A stretch of 64,000 bases of DNA, taken from the NCBI RefSeq assembly GCF_003144535.1, contig NZ_PHFJ01000012.1, positions 114,524 through 178,523 on the forward strand. Direction: 5' to 3'. The stretch is from Proteus penneri (GTDB lineage: Bacteria > Pseudomonadota > Gammaproteobacteria > Enterobacterales > Enterobacteriaceae). The stretch's first letter is position 1. Each line of letters opens with the position of its first letter. Of the stretch, positions 9,823-17,834 are shown in pieces. The notes beneath the pieces are model-generated. The model ran no database searches and was not told where the DNA came from. It was given only the letters and a program-made list of their open reading frames with translations. The translations under genes and the position numbers were made by a program.

Positions 9823-9896
9823 GATTTAGTATCGGAGTTTTTTAGATATCTTTATAGAATATTAAGATTAATTTAAAAATTACTTCTTATTAAATC

Positions 9897-9995
9897 TTAA
9901 TCTGCGACATTCTTATCTGGCTGATAAGAGCCAATGTTATAAGTTTCTAATTTTGGTGCTTTTTCAGAATTAAAATCAATAAATAAATTTATTGA
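9897..9995 (-). pseudogene. Possible 3' remnant of a decayed gene
   Basis: A leftward frame of about 32 codons without a start codon reads FNSEKAPKLETYNIG, then SYQPDKNVAD and a stop. Its composition is protein-like against a very AT-rich background, and a leftward terminator follows about 75 bp later. I cannot identify the parent gene. It could be chance. Confidence 0.22.
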
Positions 9996-10106
9996 TCAAA
10001 TTCTTATCCCTATTATTTTAAAGATATCAGCATATCAATATTATCATTAAATCGTTATCATACTCACGTTTACCTCTTTCTATTCCCTATTGTTTAAAAG
10101 GATTTT

Positions 10107-10931
10107 ATGCGTAGAACATTCTCGTCTTATCACCCTATTCTTTATACCTTGAGAGTGGCACAACGTCGTTTATTTCGTTCCCTTAGTTGGCGATTTTCAG
10201 GTCGAAAATACAGCAAAAATGTTCAACCAGAACAACGACTTTCATATCGTTACCTAAAACACACATCTAAATTAATTAGTCGCCGTGGCGAAAGTGATAT
10301 TCAATTACAATACAATAAGATAACGAATCTTAAATTAGTTGAAAAAGCGTTAGATGGTATCGTAATAAAACCTGGAGAGTATTTCTCTTTTTGTTATTTA
10401 GTCGGTAAACCTAGCTATAAACGAGGTTTTATTGATGGTATGCAACTCTCATATGGTGAAGCAAGAAAAGGCGTAGGTGGTGGAATTTGTCAGGCCAGTA
10501 ATTTAATACATTGGTTAGCACTACACTCTGAATTAAAAGTGATTGAAAAGGCAAATCATAGTTTTGATCCCTTTCCTGATGAAGGTAGAGTACTTCCTTT
10601 TGGCTCAGGAGCCGCTATTTTTTATAACTACGTAGATTTAATCTTATATAATCCAACGCCTTATAATTACCAAATTAGATTACATGTCGCTGAACATCAA
10701 TTAGAAGGTGAACTCCTTTGTAGTGAAGAAAGAAAATACCGTTATCATATTTATGAAAAGTCATCCTCTTTTATCAAAAAGGGAGAGCATGTATATCGTT
10801 ATAATGAAATTTGGCGAGATATTTACACTAAAAACAATGTAGGCGCTTTTCCTCAATTAATTACATCAGAATTACTTTATGAAAATAGTGTAGTTGTAAA
10901 ATATGATATTTCAGATGAACAATTAAATTGA
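10107..10931 (+). CDS. VanW family protein
   Basis: A 274-residue protein carrying the VanW domain. The core from about residue 95 to 200 includes IKPGEYFSFCYLVG, RKGVGGGICQASNLI and ANHSFDPFP. VanW proteins are widespread, have no established enzymatic activity, and were named from a vancomycin-resistance cluster; presence here implies no resistance. No signal peptide is obvious, but the N-terminus is basic. It stands alone, followed by a terminator. Confidence 0.88.
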   Translation: MRRTFSSYHPILYTLRVAQRRLFRSLSWRFSGRKYSKNVQPEQRLSYRYLKHTSKLISRRGESDIQLQYNKITNLKLVEKALDGIVIKPGEYFSFCYLVGKPSYKRGFIDGMQLSYGEARKGVGGGICQASNLIHWLALHSELKVIEKANHSFDPFPDEGRVLPFGSGAAIFYNYVDLILYNPTPYNYQIRLHVAEHQLEGELLCSEERKYRYHIYEKSSSFIKKGEHVYRYNEIWRDIYTKNNVGAFPQLITSELLYENSVVVKYDISDEQLN

Positions 10932-10971
10932 TACATCACATTAACATACTAAAAATAGAGATAAAAATCTC

Positions 10972-10998
10972 ACCCTCTCTTTGTAATAAAGAGGGTTT
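10972..10998 (+). terminator. Terminator after the VanW-like gene
   Basis: CCCTCTcTTT pairs with AAAGAGGG across a short TAAT loop, followed by TTTT. It lies 40 bp after the VanW-like stop codon. Confidence 0.75.
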
Positions 10999-11075
10999 TG
11001 GTGTAAAACGAAAACAATATTTTGTATATATGACTTAATTACTATTCATCTATTGTTAGTCATTTAGGGATCTCT

Positions 11076-12005
11076 ATGAAATACCAAGATGTTACTAAAT
11101 CACCTTGTGAGAATGCTTATTTTTTAGTTTTTAACCTCAACTACTCACCTGAAAACCGCGATATTCTAATCGATTTTTGTAATAATTTTTCTGGCCTAAT
11201 ACGTAGTATGAGAACTCGTTTTCCTGAATTGGAAACAAGTTGTGTAATGGGGTTCGGTGCAAATGCATGGACTACGTTATTTCCCAACCAGCCAAAGCCT
11301 AAAGAGCTAAATACTTTTAAAGAAATTAAAGGTAACACTTATACTGCAGTTTCTACTCCGGGCGATCTTTTTTTCCATATTCGGGCTCTCAAAGTTTCGG
11401 CTTGTTACGAATTAGCATCTATTATCAGCCAAAAGCTAAAAAATATTGTTGTGCCCGTTGATGAAGTTCATGGATTTAGATATTTTGACGGACGTTCTAT
11501 TATTGGTTTTGTCGATGGAACTGAAAACCCAGAGTATGAAGATGAGCGAGCTTCTTATGCCGTTATTGGCGATGAAGATCCTGAATTTACAGGTGGTAGT
11601 TACGCCTTTGTACAAAAATATATTCACGATATGGAAGCATGGGAAAAACAGCCTCTTATCGAACAAGAAAAAGTCATTGGTAGACACAAATTCAATGATG
11701 TGGAGTTAACCGATGAAGAAAAAGAACCTGGTTCACATAATGTTGTAACCAATATTCAAGATGAGAACGGCAATGATTTAAAAATAGTCAGAGCCAACAT
11801 GCCTTTTTCTAATCCATCAAAAAATGAATATGGCACTTACTTTATTGGTTATGCACGTTATTTTTCAACAACTAATCGAATGTTAGAAAATATGTTTGCA
11901 GGCACACCTGAAGGTCATACGGATAAATTACTGAAATTCAGTACCCCTATAACAGGTACATTATTCTTTGTTCCATCGCCTGAATTTCTAGATGATATAG
12001 CGTAA
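11076..12005 (+). CDS. Dyp-type heme peroxidase (YfeX-like)
   Basis: A 309-residue dye-decolorizing-type peroxidase. The GXXDG motif appears as GFVDGTENP near residue 145. The proximal heme histidine lies in the IGRHKF region (near 210), and the distal arginine is in the conserved C-terminal block. No Tat or Sec signal is present, so it is probably cytoplasmic like YfeX, where proposed substrates are porphyrinogens. Length is typical. It appears monocistronic. Confidence 0.92.
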   Translation: MKYQDVTKSPCENAYFLVFNLNYSPENRDILIDFCNNFSGLIRSMRTRFPELETSCVMGFGANAWTTLFPNQPKPKELNTFKEIKGNTYTAVSTPGDLFFHIRALKVSACYELASIISQKLKNIVVPVDEVHGFRYFDGRSIIGFVDGTENPEYEDERASYAVIGDEDPEFTGGSYAFVQKYIHDMEAWEKQPLIEQEKVIGRHKFNDVELTDEEKEPGSHNVVTNIQDENGNDLKIVRANMPFSNPSKNEYGTYFIGYARYFSTTNRMLENMFAGTPEGHTDKLLKFSTPITGTLFFVPSPEFLDDIA

Positions 12006-12014
12006 TTTATTAAA

Positions 12015-12058
12015 AGTAGATATATAGGCTTGCTACTTATATATCTACTATATCTACT
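12015..12058. terminator. Terminator between convergent Dyp peroxidase and lipoprotein genes
   Basis: AGTAGATATATA (12015-12026) is fully complementary to TATATATCTACT (12038-12049) across an 11-base loop, with T-rich sequence after it. Position between convergent genes fits a bidirectional terminator. Confidence 0.6.
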
Positions 12059-12087
12059 TTTTTATGATAGATTTTTATCTAGAACAA

Positions 12088-12435
12088 TTATAAGCCAAAA
12101 ACATTAACGTAAAATTCTTTGCCATCATCTGTGCTTTCAATGGTATAAGTAATCGGAATTGAATTTTTGCCACCTTTACCTTCAAAAGAAAGTTCAGCAG
12201 CACATGAGTAAGTATCTCTTTTCTCATCATGTTCACGAGTGCGTACGCTTTCTACTTTGATCTTAATTTGATCGATCAATGCTGCCATTTTTTGATCGCG
12301 TAACTCATCTTTTGTAATATCAATCACTAAATTTTTGGCTTCAGTACTATTACAGTTAGGTGTTGCATCACTACATCCCACTAAAGGTAATGCTAATGCA
12401 CCTAATAAAGTTAATTTTAGAATTCGAGTTTTCAT
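12088..12435 (-). CDS. Small lipoprotein, related to an island-encoded lipoprotein
   Basis: A 115-residue protein with a lipobox LPLVGC at about residue 18. The start at 12435 follows GGAAG; the longer frame lacks a good site. After the lipid cysteine the sequence shows CNSTEAK, VRTRE, YSCAAELSF and a C-terminal GKEFYVNVFGL. The same pattern (CNS..AK, VRT, YLCAAE, KKSFVV) occurs in the lipoprotein at 23400-23711 inside the genomic island, so the two appear homologous. Function unknown. It is the last intact chromosomal gene before the island. Confidence 0.75.
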   Translation of the reverse strand: MKTRILKLTLLGALALPLVGCSDATPNCNSTEAKNLVIDITKDELRDQKMAALIDQIKIKVESVRTREHDEKRDTYSCAAELSFEGKGGKNSIPITYTIESTDDGKEFYVNVFGL

Positions 12436-13177
12436 ATTGATTATTTCTTCCTTGCTCACAAGATAAAATAAATTTTTCAATATTTTACCTAATAATTACC
12501 TCGCAACAATATAGTGAGTGAACAGTCAGAATAAGATAACAATAGAATTTAATATTTTGGTATTAAGAGCATTATTAAGTAAAACCTACGAACGTTAACT
12601 CCGATATTAATATGCTTCGATTTTTTGTTTGTTAATATCACTATGGGTATTTCATGCACCCGATTGTCACTCGTCATAGAAAAAAATAGCTTGATTTTCT
12701 TGCTCATTATCATTCATCTCAAATATTAACTTCTCTGACTGAGCAAAATAGTTTTACTGACATCATTCAGGTTCCAATGGTAATAATCGTCTTCATCTTA
12801 GTGCATGTCAGTATTTTCTAATTCTAAATTGTAGTAAGACACTCACTCAATATACTATCTGCTTAAAATAACAGATTGCCATAATGTCCATATGATCATT
12901 TCCATTAGTGTAATAAAATATTATTTAAATCAATATGTAATAAATTAAAGCTAAAAAATTTTCAGAAAAAGTGCAGATTGTCATTAACGGTTAATCAACG
13001 ATATTATAGTGAATAAAATTATTTCTCTTTTGGTCTAAAAAGATATTTGTATCATTAAAACAACAGACCGAAACCTTGTGATATGATCGAACAATGCTTG
13101 TGAAATAAAACGACATTCAGTGTAACAATAAATTTTCACAAATACCCAAAATTCAATACGTTAAGACAGACGACAAC
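12436..13177. other. Intergenic region carrying the native mutS promoter
   Basis: About 740 bp between the leftward lipoprotein gene and the displaced native mutS start at 13178. It must contain the original mutS promoter, now separated from mutS by the island. A broken rightward frame (12654-12821) lies within it. No other feature recognised. Confidence 0.5.
12654..12821 (+). pseudogene. Possible remnant of a broken gene
   Basis: A rightward frame starts MHPIVTRHRKK, meets a TAG, then continues in the same frame for about 43 codons (LDFLAHYHSSQILTS, then SLTEQNSFTD) to a TAA. Protein-like composition around one internal stop suggests decay, but I do not recognise the parent and cannot exclude chance. 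Confidence 0.2.
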
Positions 13178-13221
13178 ATGACTGACATTCAACATTTAGA
13201 CTCCCACACACCAATGATGCA
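13178..13221 (+). pseudogene. mutS: Displaced native 5' end of mutS
   Basis: From ATG at 13178 the frame reads MTDIQHLDSHTPMM and then leaves mutS homology at 13222 and soon hits a stop. The intact gene at 35507 starts [14 protein letters not shown]. The two are identical from 13202 (35531 in the intact copy) for 20 bp, and the first bases also match. This is the original start of mutS, cut off when the island integrated. Confidence 0.9.
13202..13221 (+). repeat. attL core (20-bp direct repeat, left copy)
   Basis: The 20-bp sequence TCCCACACACCAATGATGCA is identical to 35531-35550. In attL it is followed by GGGTGTGT, which makes an inverted pair ACACACC (13206-13212) / GGTGTGT (13224-13230) around AATGATGCATG, as expected for paired core sites of a tyrosine recombinase. 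The right arm of the pair is island-derived and absent at attR. Confidence 0.88.
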
Positions 13222-13270
13222 TGGGTGTGTTAGCGTTGAAATATAACGATATTTATTAATTTTTCAGAAA

Positions 13271-13293
13271 AACCTATAATTTAACCTACACTT
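13271..13293 (+). repeat. Candidate integrase arm-type sites, left end
   Basis: AACCTATAATT and AACCTACACTT are arranged in tandem with a 12-bp period. The same tandem, with two perfect copies and the same period, occurs at 35381-35403, and an inverted copy at 35330-35340. Location about 50 bp inside the left core fits integrase arm binding. Confidence 0.6.
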
Positions 13294-13389
13294 AATTAAT
13301 CCGTTGATTTATAGGTAGTTATTATTTATTTGATGTTTTTAGCATTATAACGTACAAAATTCATACCCACACCACAAGAACACGCTTAT

Positions 13390-14007
13390 ATGAATAAATA
13401 CGATGTGTTTAACAGCGAAGGAAAATTTGCTGATGGTTCTGATGAAGAAGTGCTAGCTAACAAGCTAGGGCTTTCAAACGTTGATGATATCAATGATGCT
13501 GAGCTTGTCCTGTTAGAAAAACTGTATCAAGTCATTTTTGAAAAACAATTTCCCACAGAACAAATTACCGTATCACTTATTCAGCGTTGGCATCGCCAAT
13601 GGTTAGGAAATGTTTACGAGTGGGCAGGTCAGTTACGCACGGTGAATATTAGCAAGGGTGGCTTTATGTTTGCCCCTGCGGGTCGCGTTGCAAAATTACT
13701 TGCTCAATTCGAGAAAGAGTTTCTAGCGAAGTACACACCTTGCACCAATATGAGCCGAGAACAAGTCATAGAGGCTATTGCCACTGTACATGTGGAGTTG
13801 ATTCTGATACATCCATTTAGGGAAGGTAATGGGCGCTTATCGCGCTTACTTGCCGATGTAATGGCAGTACAAGCTGGTTTCCAGCCGTTGGATTATGAAA
13901 GTTGGACTCAACACCCCGAGCAGTATATTGCAGCAATCCACGCAGGGTTAAACCTTAACTATGAACCCATGAAATATTGGGTTAATGAAGCCTTGAAAGC
14001 GAACTAA
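13390..14007 (+). CDS. fic: Fic-domain protein (predicted AMP-transferase toxin)
   Basis: A 205-residue Fic/DOC protein. The catalytic motif HPFREGNGR is intact at residues 141-149, with H141 as general base and the anion hole and second Arg present. Fic enzymes typically transfer AMP to target proteins. There is no internal N-terminal inhibitory helix obvious, so it should depend on a partner antitoxin. A convergent gene at 14004-14168 encodes a small protein with an antitoxin-like SRRLEE motif and overlaps the fic stop by four bases. It is the leftmost island gene. Confidence 0.88.
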   Translation: MNKYDVFNSEGKFADGSDEEVLANKLGLSNVDDINDAELVLLEKLYQVIFEKQFPTEQITVSLIQRWHRQWLGNVYEWAGQLRTVNISKGGFMFAPAGRVAKLLAQFEKEFLAKYTPCTNMSREQVIEAIATVHVELILIHPFREGNGRLSRLLADVMAVQAGFQPLDYESWTQHPEQYIAAIHAGLNLNYEPMKYWVNEALKAN

Positions 14008-14168
14008 ATCGCAAGTTTCAAATGTCCAAACTTCTCACGCTTAGCCTTCATCTCTTCTTCAAGACGGCGAGACTCCTGCCCTGTTTCAATAGCTGTAGAG
14101 GTTGCTACCGAACGAATAAGTTGAGTGCGGGTAGGTTTTGTGGCTTGAGTTAATTCATTTTTTTTCAT
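14004..14168 (-). CDS. YhfG-like small protein, candidate Fic antitoxin
   Basis: A 54-residue protein too small for usual gene finders. It begins MKKNEL and has a helix with SRRLEEEM at residues 33-40. Class I Fic antitoxins (VbhA, YhfG) carry (S/T)xxxE(G/N) in an inhibitory helix, SRRLEG in YhfG as I recall it; here the Gly is Glu. Unlike known pairs, where the antitoxin gene precedes fic, this gene is convergent and its stop overlaps the fic stop. Two palindromes lie in its upstream region. Antitoxin function is inferred from motif and adjacency. Confidence 0.65.
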   Translation of the reverse strand: MKKNELTQATKPTRTQLIRSVATSTAIETGQESRRLEEEMKAKREKFGHLKLAI

Positions 14169-14186
14169 GGTAGTCTCACTTCAAAC

Positions 14187-14210
14187 TGGTGATAGTGCAT
14201 TTTATCACCA
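14187..14210. promoter_or_regulatory. Palindrome upstream of the antitoxin-like gene
   Basis: TGGTGATA (14187-14194) and TATCACCA (14203-14210) form a perfect 8-bp inverted repeat with an 8-bp spacer, 19 bp before the start of the leftward antitoxin-like gene. It is a candidate operator for autoregulation. Confidence 0.45.
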
Positions 14211-14308
14211 TTATTCTACCTAAACTAGATTTAATAAGATAAATCTTGTGAAAAGGCTTTCCTTAATAACTCAGTTTTTCAAAGCCACCATTTTCATAAA
14301 AGCTAAAT

Positions 14309-14324
14309 TGTCCAACATTGGACA
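14309..14324. promoter_or_regulatory. Second palindrome between the Fic module and the defence operon
   Basis: TGTCCAA-CA-TTGGACA is a perfect 7-bp inverted repeat about 140 bp upstream of the antitoxin-like start and 68 bp after the end of the DUF6602 gene. It looks like an HTH operator. No T run follows, so a terminator is less likely. Confidence 0.4.
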
Positions 14325-14391
14325 GTGATAATACGAGATTATACTCTTTAATCCAATATTTGGCTGAATATAGATAATTTTAAAATTATTA

Positions 14392-15147
14392 TTAGATTAG
14401 CAATTCAGCATATTTATTCCAATCAATAGCAGGAACTGTGCCCAGTGATTGTAGTTTTTGAAGTAACCGAAAAAGAAAATATGCTAATGAGTTATCTGTT
14501 GGCCCTATTTTCAACGTATTGTTCATAGAAAATGTATCAAAACATCCACCTATAACAGATAACCCACAATCAATTTTTTTAATTCCAGTTAAAGATAAAA
14601 GATTTTGTTGAAATGAAGTAGCAAAACCATCAGCCCAATCAATTTTAGTTGCAATAATTCCTGCTATGATATCAAATGATGGCTTAGCAGGGTAAACTCC
14701 ACCAGCATGTTGAATTGGAATACTAGTTCGAGTTAATACTCTAACTGATTCAGCCTTTTTACCCGCATAATCAAGATAGTTTTTATTAATTGTAGGTTTA
14801 ACTTCAAATACAGCATACACTGATTCAGCCGGAATATAACGATGAGCCATTTGATCCAATAACGTTGGTGTATACTGATTATCAAAAATAACAACATCTA
14901 TCTGATCACTTGTTTTTCCTTCTGAATCAATAATAATACCAGTATCAACTGCATAACGGGCAGGTAAGTACTTTCTAATCATTTCAATAAAGTACTTTTC
15001 ATTCACCTCTCCCATCGTTCCATTATGAGTAATAGTTGCTGCTGACATTTCTAATTGATGCTGAAGAATTTTTTGTTGCATCGAAAAAGATTGCCTTAAA
15101 AAAATTTTACCATCTAAATTTGATAGTTCTTTAGCTACACATGTCAT
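14392..15147 (-). CDS. DUF6602-like protein with PD-(D/E)XK nuclease-like motif
   Basis: A 251-residue protein with start at 15147, where ATGA overlaps the nucleotidyltransferase stop; a longer frame to 15165 is less likely. A conserved core runs from about residue 28 to 125: HNGTMGEVNE, then QIDVVIFDNQYTP with D84, then VYAVFEVKPT with E115-x-K117. The D...ExK spacing on predicted strands resembles a restriction-endonuclease fold. As last gene of a four-gene operon, coupled to a nucleotidyltransferase, it is a candidate effector nuclease, as in nucleotide-signal antiphage systems. Nuclease activity is inferred. Confidence 0.65.
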   Translation of the reverse strand: MTCVAKELSNLDGKIFLRQSFSMQQKILQHQLEMSAATITHNGTMGEVNEKYFIEMIRKYLPARYAVDTGIIIDSEGKTSDQIDVVIFDNQYTPTLLDQMAHRYIPAESVYAVFEVKPTINKNYLDYAGKKAESVRVLTRTSIPIQHAGGVYPAKPSFDIIAGIIATKIDWADGFATSFQQNLLSLTGIKKIDCGLSVIGGCFDTFSMNNTLKIGPTDNSLAYFLFRLLQKLQSLGTVPAIDWNKYAELLI

Positions 15148-15896
15148 GAAATAATATCTTCCCAAATTTTTTTAGATAAACTATCAGTAGCTTGAGATGC
15201 TATCTGTTTTTTTGTTTGCATTGAAATCTGGTCAGAAATACAATTATTCGTATTTGCCGGATCTATATACGAATTGACTTCTATATTATTTGAAATATAA
15301 CTCAAAACACTAATAAAATTATTGGGTAAATCATTTATACGATGGTTTTTCAAGGCATCAATGACCAACATTTCCAAATAAAATGATGGAAAATCAAGAT
15401 GATAAATATTACGCCATATTTTAATTAATTTTATTTCATTTACACGACCAGAGTTTTTCACTTCATAAATATGTTTATTTATATTTGTTTTAGTCCAAGA
15501 CCCTTTTTTATTCAAATATAAACTATGATCATTTCCATATTGGTCTTGTCTTTTAGCAGGAACTAAATCAATCTGATAGTTGCTATAATTTATTCCGATT
15601 GAAACATTTTGTTTGCGAACATAAAATCCATTTTTTTGCATAGCAACGAATAATGAATTATAAATATCGCTTAAACTATCTTTTGTAGACGATGATAACG
15701 AAATGAAAAGATCAACATCTGTACCATTAGATACTGCTGTTCCCTTTGATATTGAGCCAGATAAAGTTAAATCCACTAAGTTACCATTAGCCCAATTATT
15801 TATAAATGGCTTAAAAAACATCCTAAGATATTCGGCATTATATAAATTTACACTATATTTATTTATAATATTTTCTAAGTATTGATGCCCATTCAT
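15144..15896 (-). CDS. Nucleotidyltransferase of the cGAS/OAS/CCA-like fold
   Basis: A 250-residue nucleotidyltransferase. The active-site pattern is complete: SGSISKGT (G47-S48) followed by D60 and D62 in TDVDLFIS, and the third acidic residue D110 in YQIDLVPA. Such enzymes include CD-NTases that make cyclic oligonucleotides and archaeal-type CCA enzymes. Its four-base overlap with the DUF6602 gene and its neighbour HTH-metallopeptidase point to a signalling pair in defence. Product nucleotide is unknown, and tRNA or protein modification cannot be excluded. Confidence 0.8.
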   Translation of the reverse strand: MNGHQYLENIINKYSVNLYNAEYLRMFFKPFINNWANGNLVDLTLSGSISKGTAVSNGTDVDLFISLSSSTKDSLSDIYNSLFVAMQKNGFYVRKQNVSIGINYSNYQIDLVPAKRQDQYGNDHSLYLNKKGSWTKTNINKHIYEVKNSGRVNEIKLIKIWRNIYHLDFPSFYLEMLVIDALKNHRINDLPNNFISVLSYISNNIEVNSYIDPANTNNCISDQISMQTKKQIASQATDSLSKKIWEDIIS

Positions 15897-15939
15897 TATT
15901 CAGCCTAACTCCTTTATTCATACGAAAAACTTAAATCAA

Positions 15940-17067
15940 TTAAAATTTAAACGGAACAACTATCGAATCAGACTCACTTTTGTCAGATTGAATATAACTA
16001 ACCCCAGAAATTTCAGCTAATAACTCAGGTTTAATATTTAATTTACTAGCTAACATATCGAATGATATTCCCAACTCATCTCTCAGAATATCTAAACTTT
16101 CTTTCAATACATTAGGTTCCTCTAAGGGTATTTGTTCATCTAACTTTTCTTTTTTAGTTTGTCTCGTTTGGCTAAACCATACATTTGCACTTCTATACTG
16201 TTGAGCATTAATAAAACCTAAAAAATGCGCCCTATAAATAATTGCTCTGGCGCTTACTTTCCAGCGAGCTTTCAAAGCATAAATTTTCTTCCAGTTAATT
16301 GTGCCATCTAATCCTAAACACATAGGAAACTCTCTAGCAAAAGATTCTCTAGGGAATAAAAAAGCACTAGCAAAAGCATCTGCTTCTCGCTCAGTCTGCT
16401 TACAACCAGTTTCTATGCCATCATGCATGATTAAATGCCCACATTCATGTGCTATGTCAAAACGCATTCGGCATGCGCTCTCCTTAGCTGTATTACGGAC
16501 TATAATAGGGAATCTTCTATTGACTGATAAGGCATCAACCTTATCAGATATTCCATCAAAACAAGTAATGATAGCTCCCTGATTTTCAACAACATTGACC
16601 ATATTATCTATAGGTGCATCTGCCGTTAATCCCCAACGAATACGAGCTCCTTCCGCTATTTTTTCAATCATTGGTGCAGACAACGACACTATTTTACTAT
16701 TGTCGATCAAATTAAAGCCATTTACTGGTAATTCTAAGTGTTCGTGAAGTTCTGCAACTAACTGTTCTAAAATAGTACTATATGCTTGCACTCTCTCTTT
16801 AACACCTGCAGGTGTAGTTTGTCTTTTTCTGAAATGACATTGCTCTGGTTTAACATCACCAGAAAGTGGAACGCTAAAAAACTCAGTAGACACTTGAAGA
16901 AATTCAGCTAATGCATTCCGTACATCTTTAGCTGGGGCTCTAATACCACTTTCATACTGATGAATACTCTGACGGGTGACACAAACAGCATCACCGAGCT
17001 CCTGTAAAGTATATCCTTTTAATAATCGAGCAAGCCGAAGCCGCTCACCATAAAATTCTATAGACAT
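15940..17067 (-). CDS. XRE-family HTH fused to ImmA/IrrE metallopeptidase
   Basis: A 375-residue two-domain protein. Residues 5-65 are an HTH (LQELGDAVCVTRQSIHQYESG). Residues about 140-250 are an ImmA/IrrE zinc peptidase with H207-E208-x-x-H211 (AHECGHLIMH) and E228 in EREADAFASAFLFP. In CBASS and related operons, separate HTH (CapH) and peptidase (CapP) proteins control expression, the peptidase cleaving the repressor after DNA damage. A single fused protein here, upstream of the nucleotidyltransferase, suggests a similar switch. It lies 6 bp after the preceding gene. Confidence 0.88.
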   Translation of the reverse strand: MSIEFYGERLRLARLLKGYTLQELGDAVCVTRQSIHQYESGIRAPAKDVRNALAEFLQVSTEFFSVPLSGDVKPEQCHFRKRQTTPAGVKERVQAYSTILEQLVAELHEHLELPVNGFNLIDNSKIVSLSAPMIEKIAEGARIRWGLTADAPIDNMVNVVENQGAIITCFDGISDKVDALSVNRRFPIIVRNTAKESACRMRFDIAHECGHLIMHDGIETGCKQTEREADAFASAFLFPRESFAREFPMCLGLDGTINWKKIYALKARWKVSARAIIYRAHFLGFINAQQYRSANVWFSQTRQTKKEKLDEQIPLEEPNVLKESLDILRDELGISFDMLASKLNIKPELLAEISGVSYIQSDKSESDSIVVPFKF

Positions 17068-17073
17068 GATTTA

Positions 17074-17685
17074 CTAACCATTATTTGAATCATCATTTTC
17101 AGCTTTTTTGTCTTTCCTTTTAACCGAAATAGGCGCTTTAGGTGTCTTAATAGATTCAGGTAATTTGGCATCAATAGAACCAAGTGCAGGTACTCTTTCA
17201 TCTAAAGGAATCTCCCAACTAGAAACCTGTGATCCATCTAAGAAGCCTGTAATGCTTACTCGTTCAACATAACGAAATTCATCAACTTCAACTGCAAACA
17301 GCCAGATTATTGATGCAGCGTCACCTATTTCTGTCGGTAATAAGCTCATCTGACTTAACGCTTCGACACAAGGAATAAGTCTACGTTCCTCAGGACAACT
17401 AGGCCTACCTCTATACAAACGTACTGGCACCGATCCAATAGAAAAGGTAAATTTACCATCAACTTTAATTATACCAAGCCACGGCCACTCTTGTTGCTGT
17501 GCCGCTGCCCTAATAATTCTTACTCGACAACATTCATAAGCTCTGAGACCTGTCGAACGAGAAGTATCACCGAGGTCATCATTGTGCAGATCGACAACAT
17601 CATCTCTAACATCTCGGATTAATGATGCTAACTGCTTTAGACGTTCTGCTGTTAAAGCAGGATTAAGCTCCCAAGGTTGTTCCAT
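17074..17685 (-). CDS. Unrecognised protein, first gene of the putative defence operon
   Basis: A 203-residue soluble protein I do not recognise. It has an N-terminal helical part (LTAERLKQLASLIRD), a middle part rich in Arg/Trp (CCRVRIIRAAAQQQEWPWLG), a strand-rich section and a charged lysine-rich tail ending DDSNNG. It ends 6 bp before the HTH-metallopeptidase gene, so the two are probably co-translated. GAGGTAA lies about 11 bases before the ATG. It could be a partner or substrate of the peptidase. No function is proposed beyond this. Confidence 0.6.
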   Translation of the reverse strand: MEQPWELNPALTAERLKQLASLIRDVRDDVVDLHNDDLGDTSRSTGLRAYECCRVRIIRAAAQQQEWPWLGIIKVDGKFTFSIGSVPVRLYRGRPSCPEERRLIPCVEALSQMSLLPTEIGDAASIIWLFAVEVDEFRYVERVSITGFLDGSQVSSWEIPLDERVPALGSIDAKLPESIKTPKAPISVKRKDKKAENDDSNNG

Positions 17686-17740
17686 TGTAATAATTTACCT
17701 CATAGATAGGTTGTGTAGCCCAAAAGGAATAAGGTGAAAT

Positions 17741-17766
17741 ACGCAGTAATAATCCTGCGTTTTTTT
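17741..17766 (+). terminator. Hairpin with T run, rightward orientation, upstream of the defence operon
   Basis: ACGCAG (17741-17746) pairs with CTGCGT (17755-17760), followed by TTTTTT. It would stop rightward transcripts entering from the antisense side of the defence operon; no rightward gene precedes it. It may mark an antisense RNA or simply insulate. Confidence 0.4.
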
Positions 17767-17790
17767 GTTTTTGTCAAGCTAATAAAAAAA

Positions 17791-17834
17791 AGTAACCAAA
17801 ATGAATAAATGTTAACCATACTCATAAGGTTACT
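17791..17834. promoter_or_regulatory. Candidate operator of the four-gene defence operon
   Basis: AGTAACC (17791-17797) and GGTTACT (17828-17834) are inverted copies with a third half-site TTAACC at 17812-17817. They lie in the only upstream region of the operon starting at 17685. An HTH repressor such as the XRE-ImmA/IrrE protein could bind here. Confidence 0.45.

Larger units (their letters stand above)
9272..10106. other. Intergenic region upstream of the fimbrial operon
   Basis: About 830 bp of AT-rich sequence between divergent genes (fimbrial operon leftward, VanW-like gene rightward). It should hold both promoters. It also contains a leftward terminator (9795-9822) and a short frame at 9897-9995 that may be the end of a decayed leftward gene. 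No invertible promoter repeats were recognised. Confidence 0.5.

Noticed and set aside
10107..10931. Vancomycin resistance
   Set aside because: VanW-family alone confers no resistance, and no vanHAX-type genes are near.
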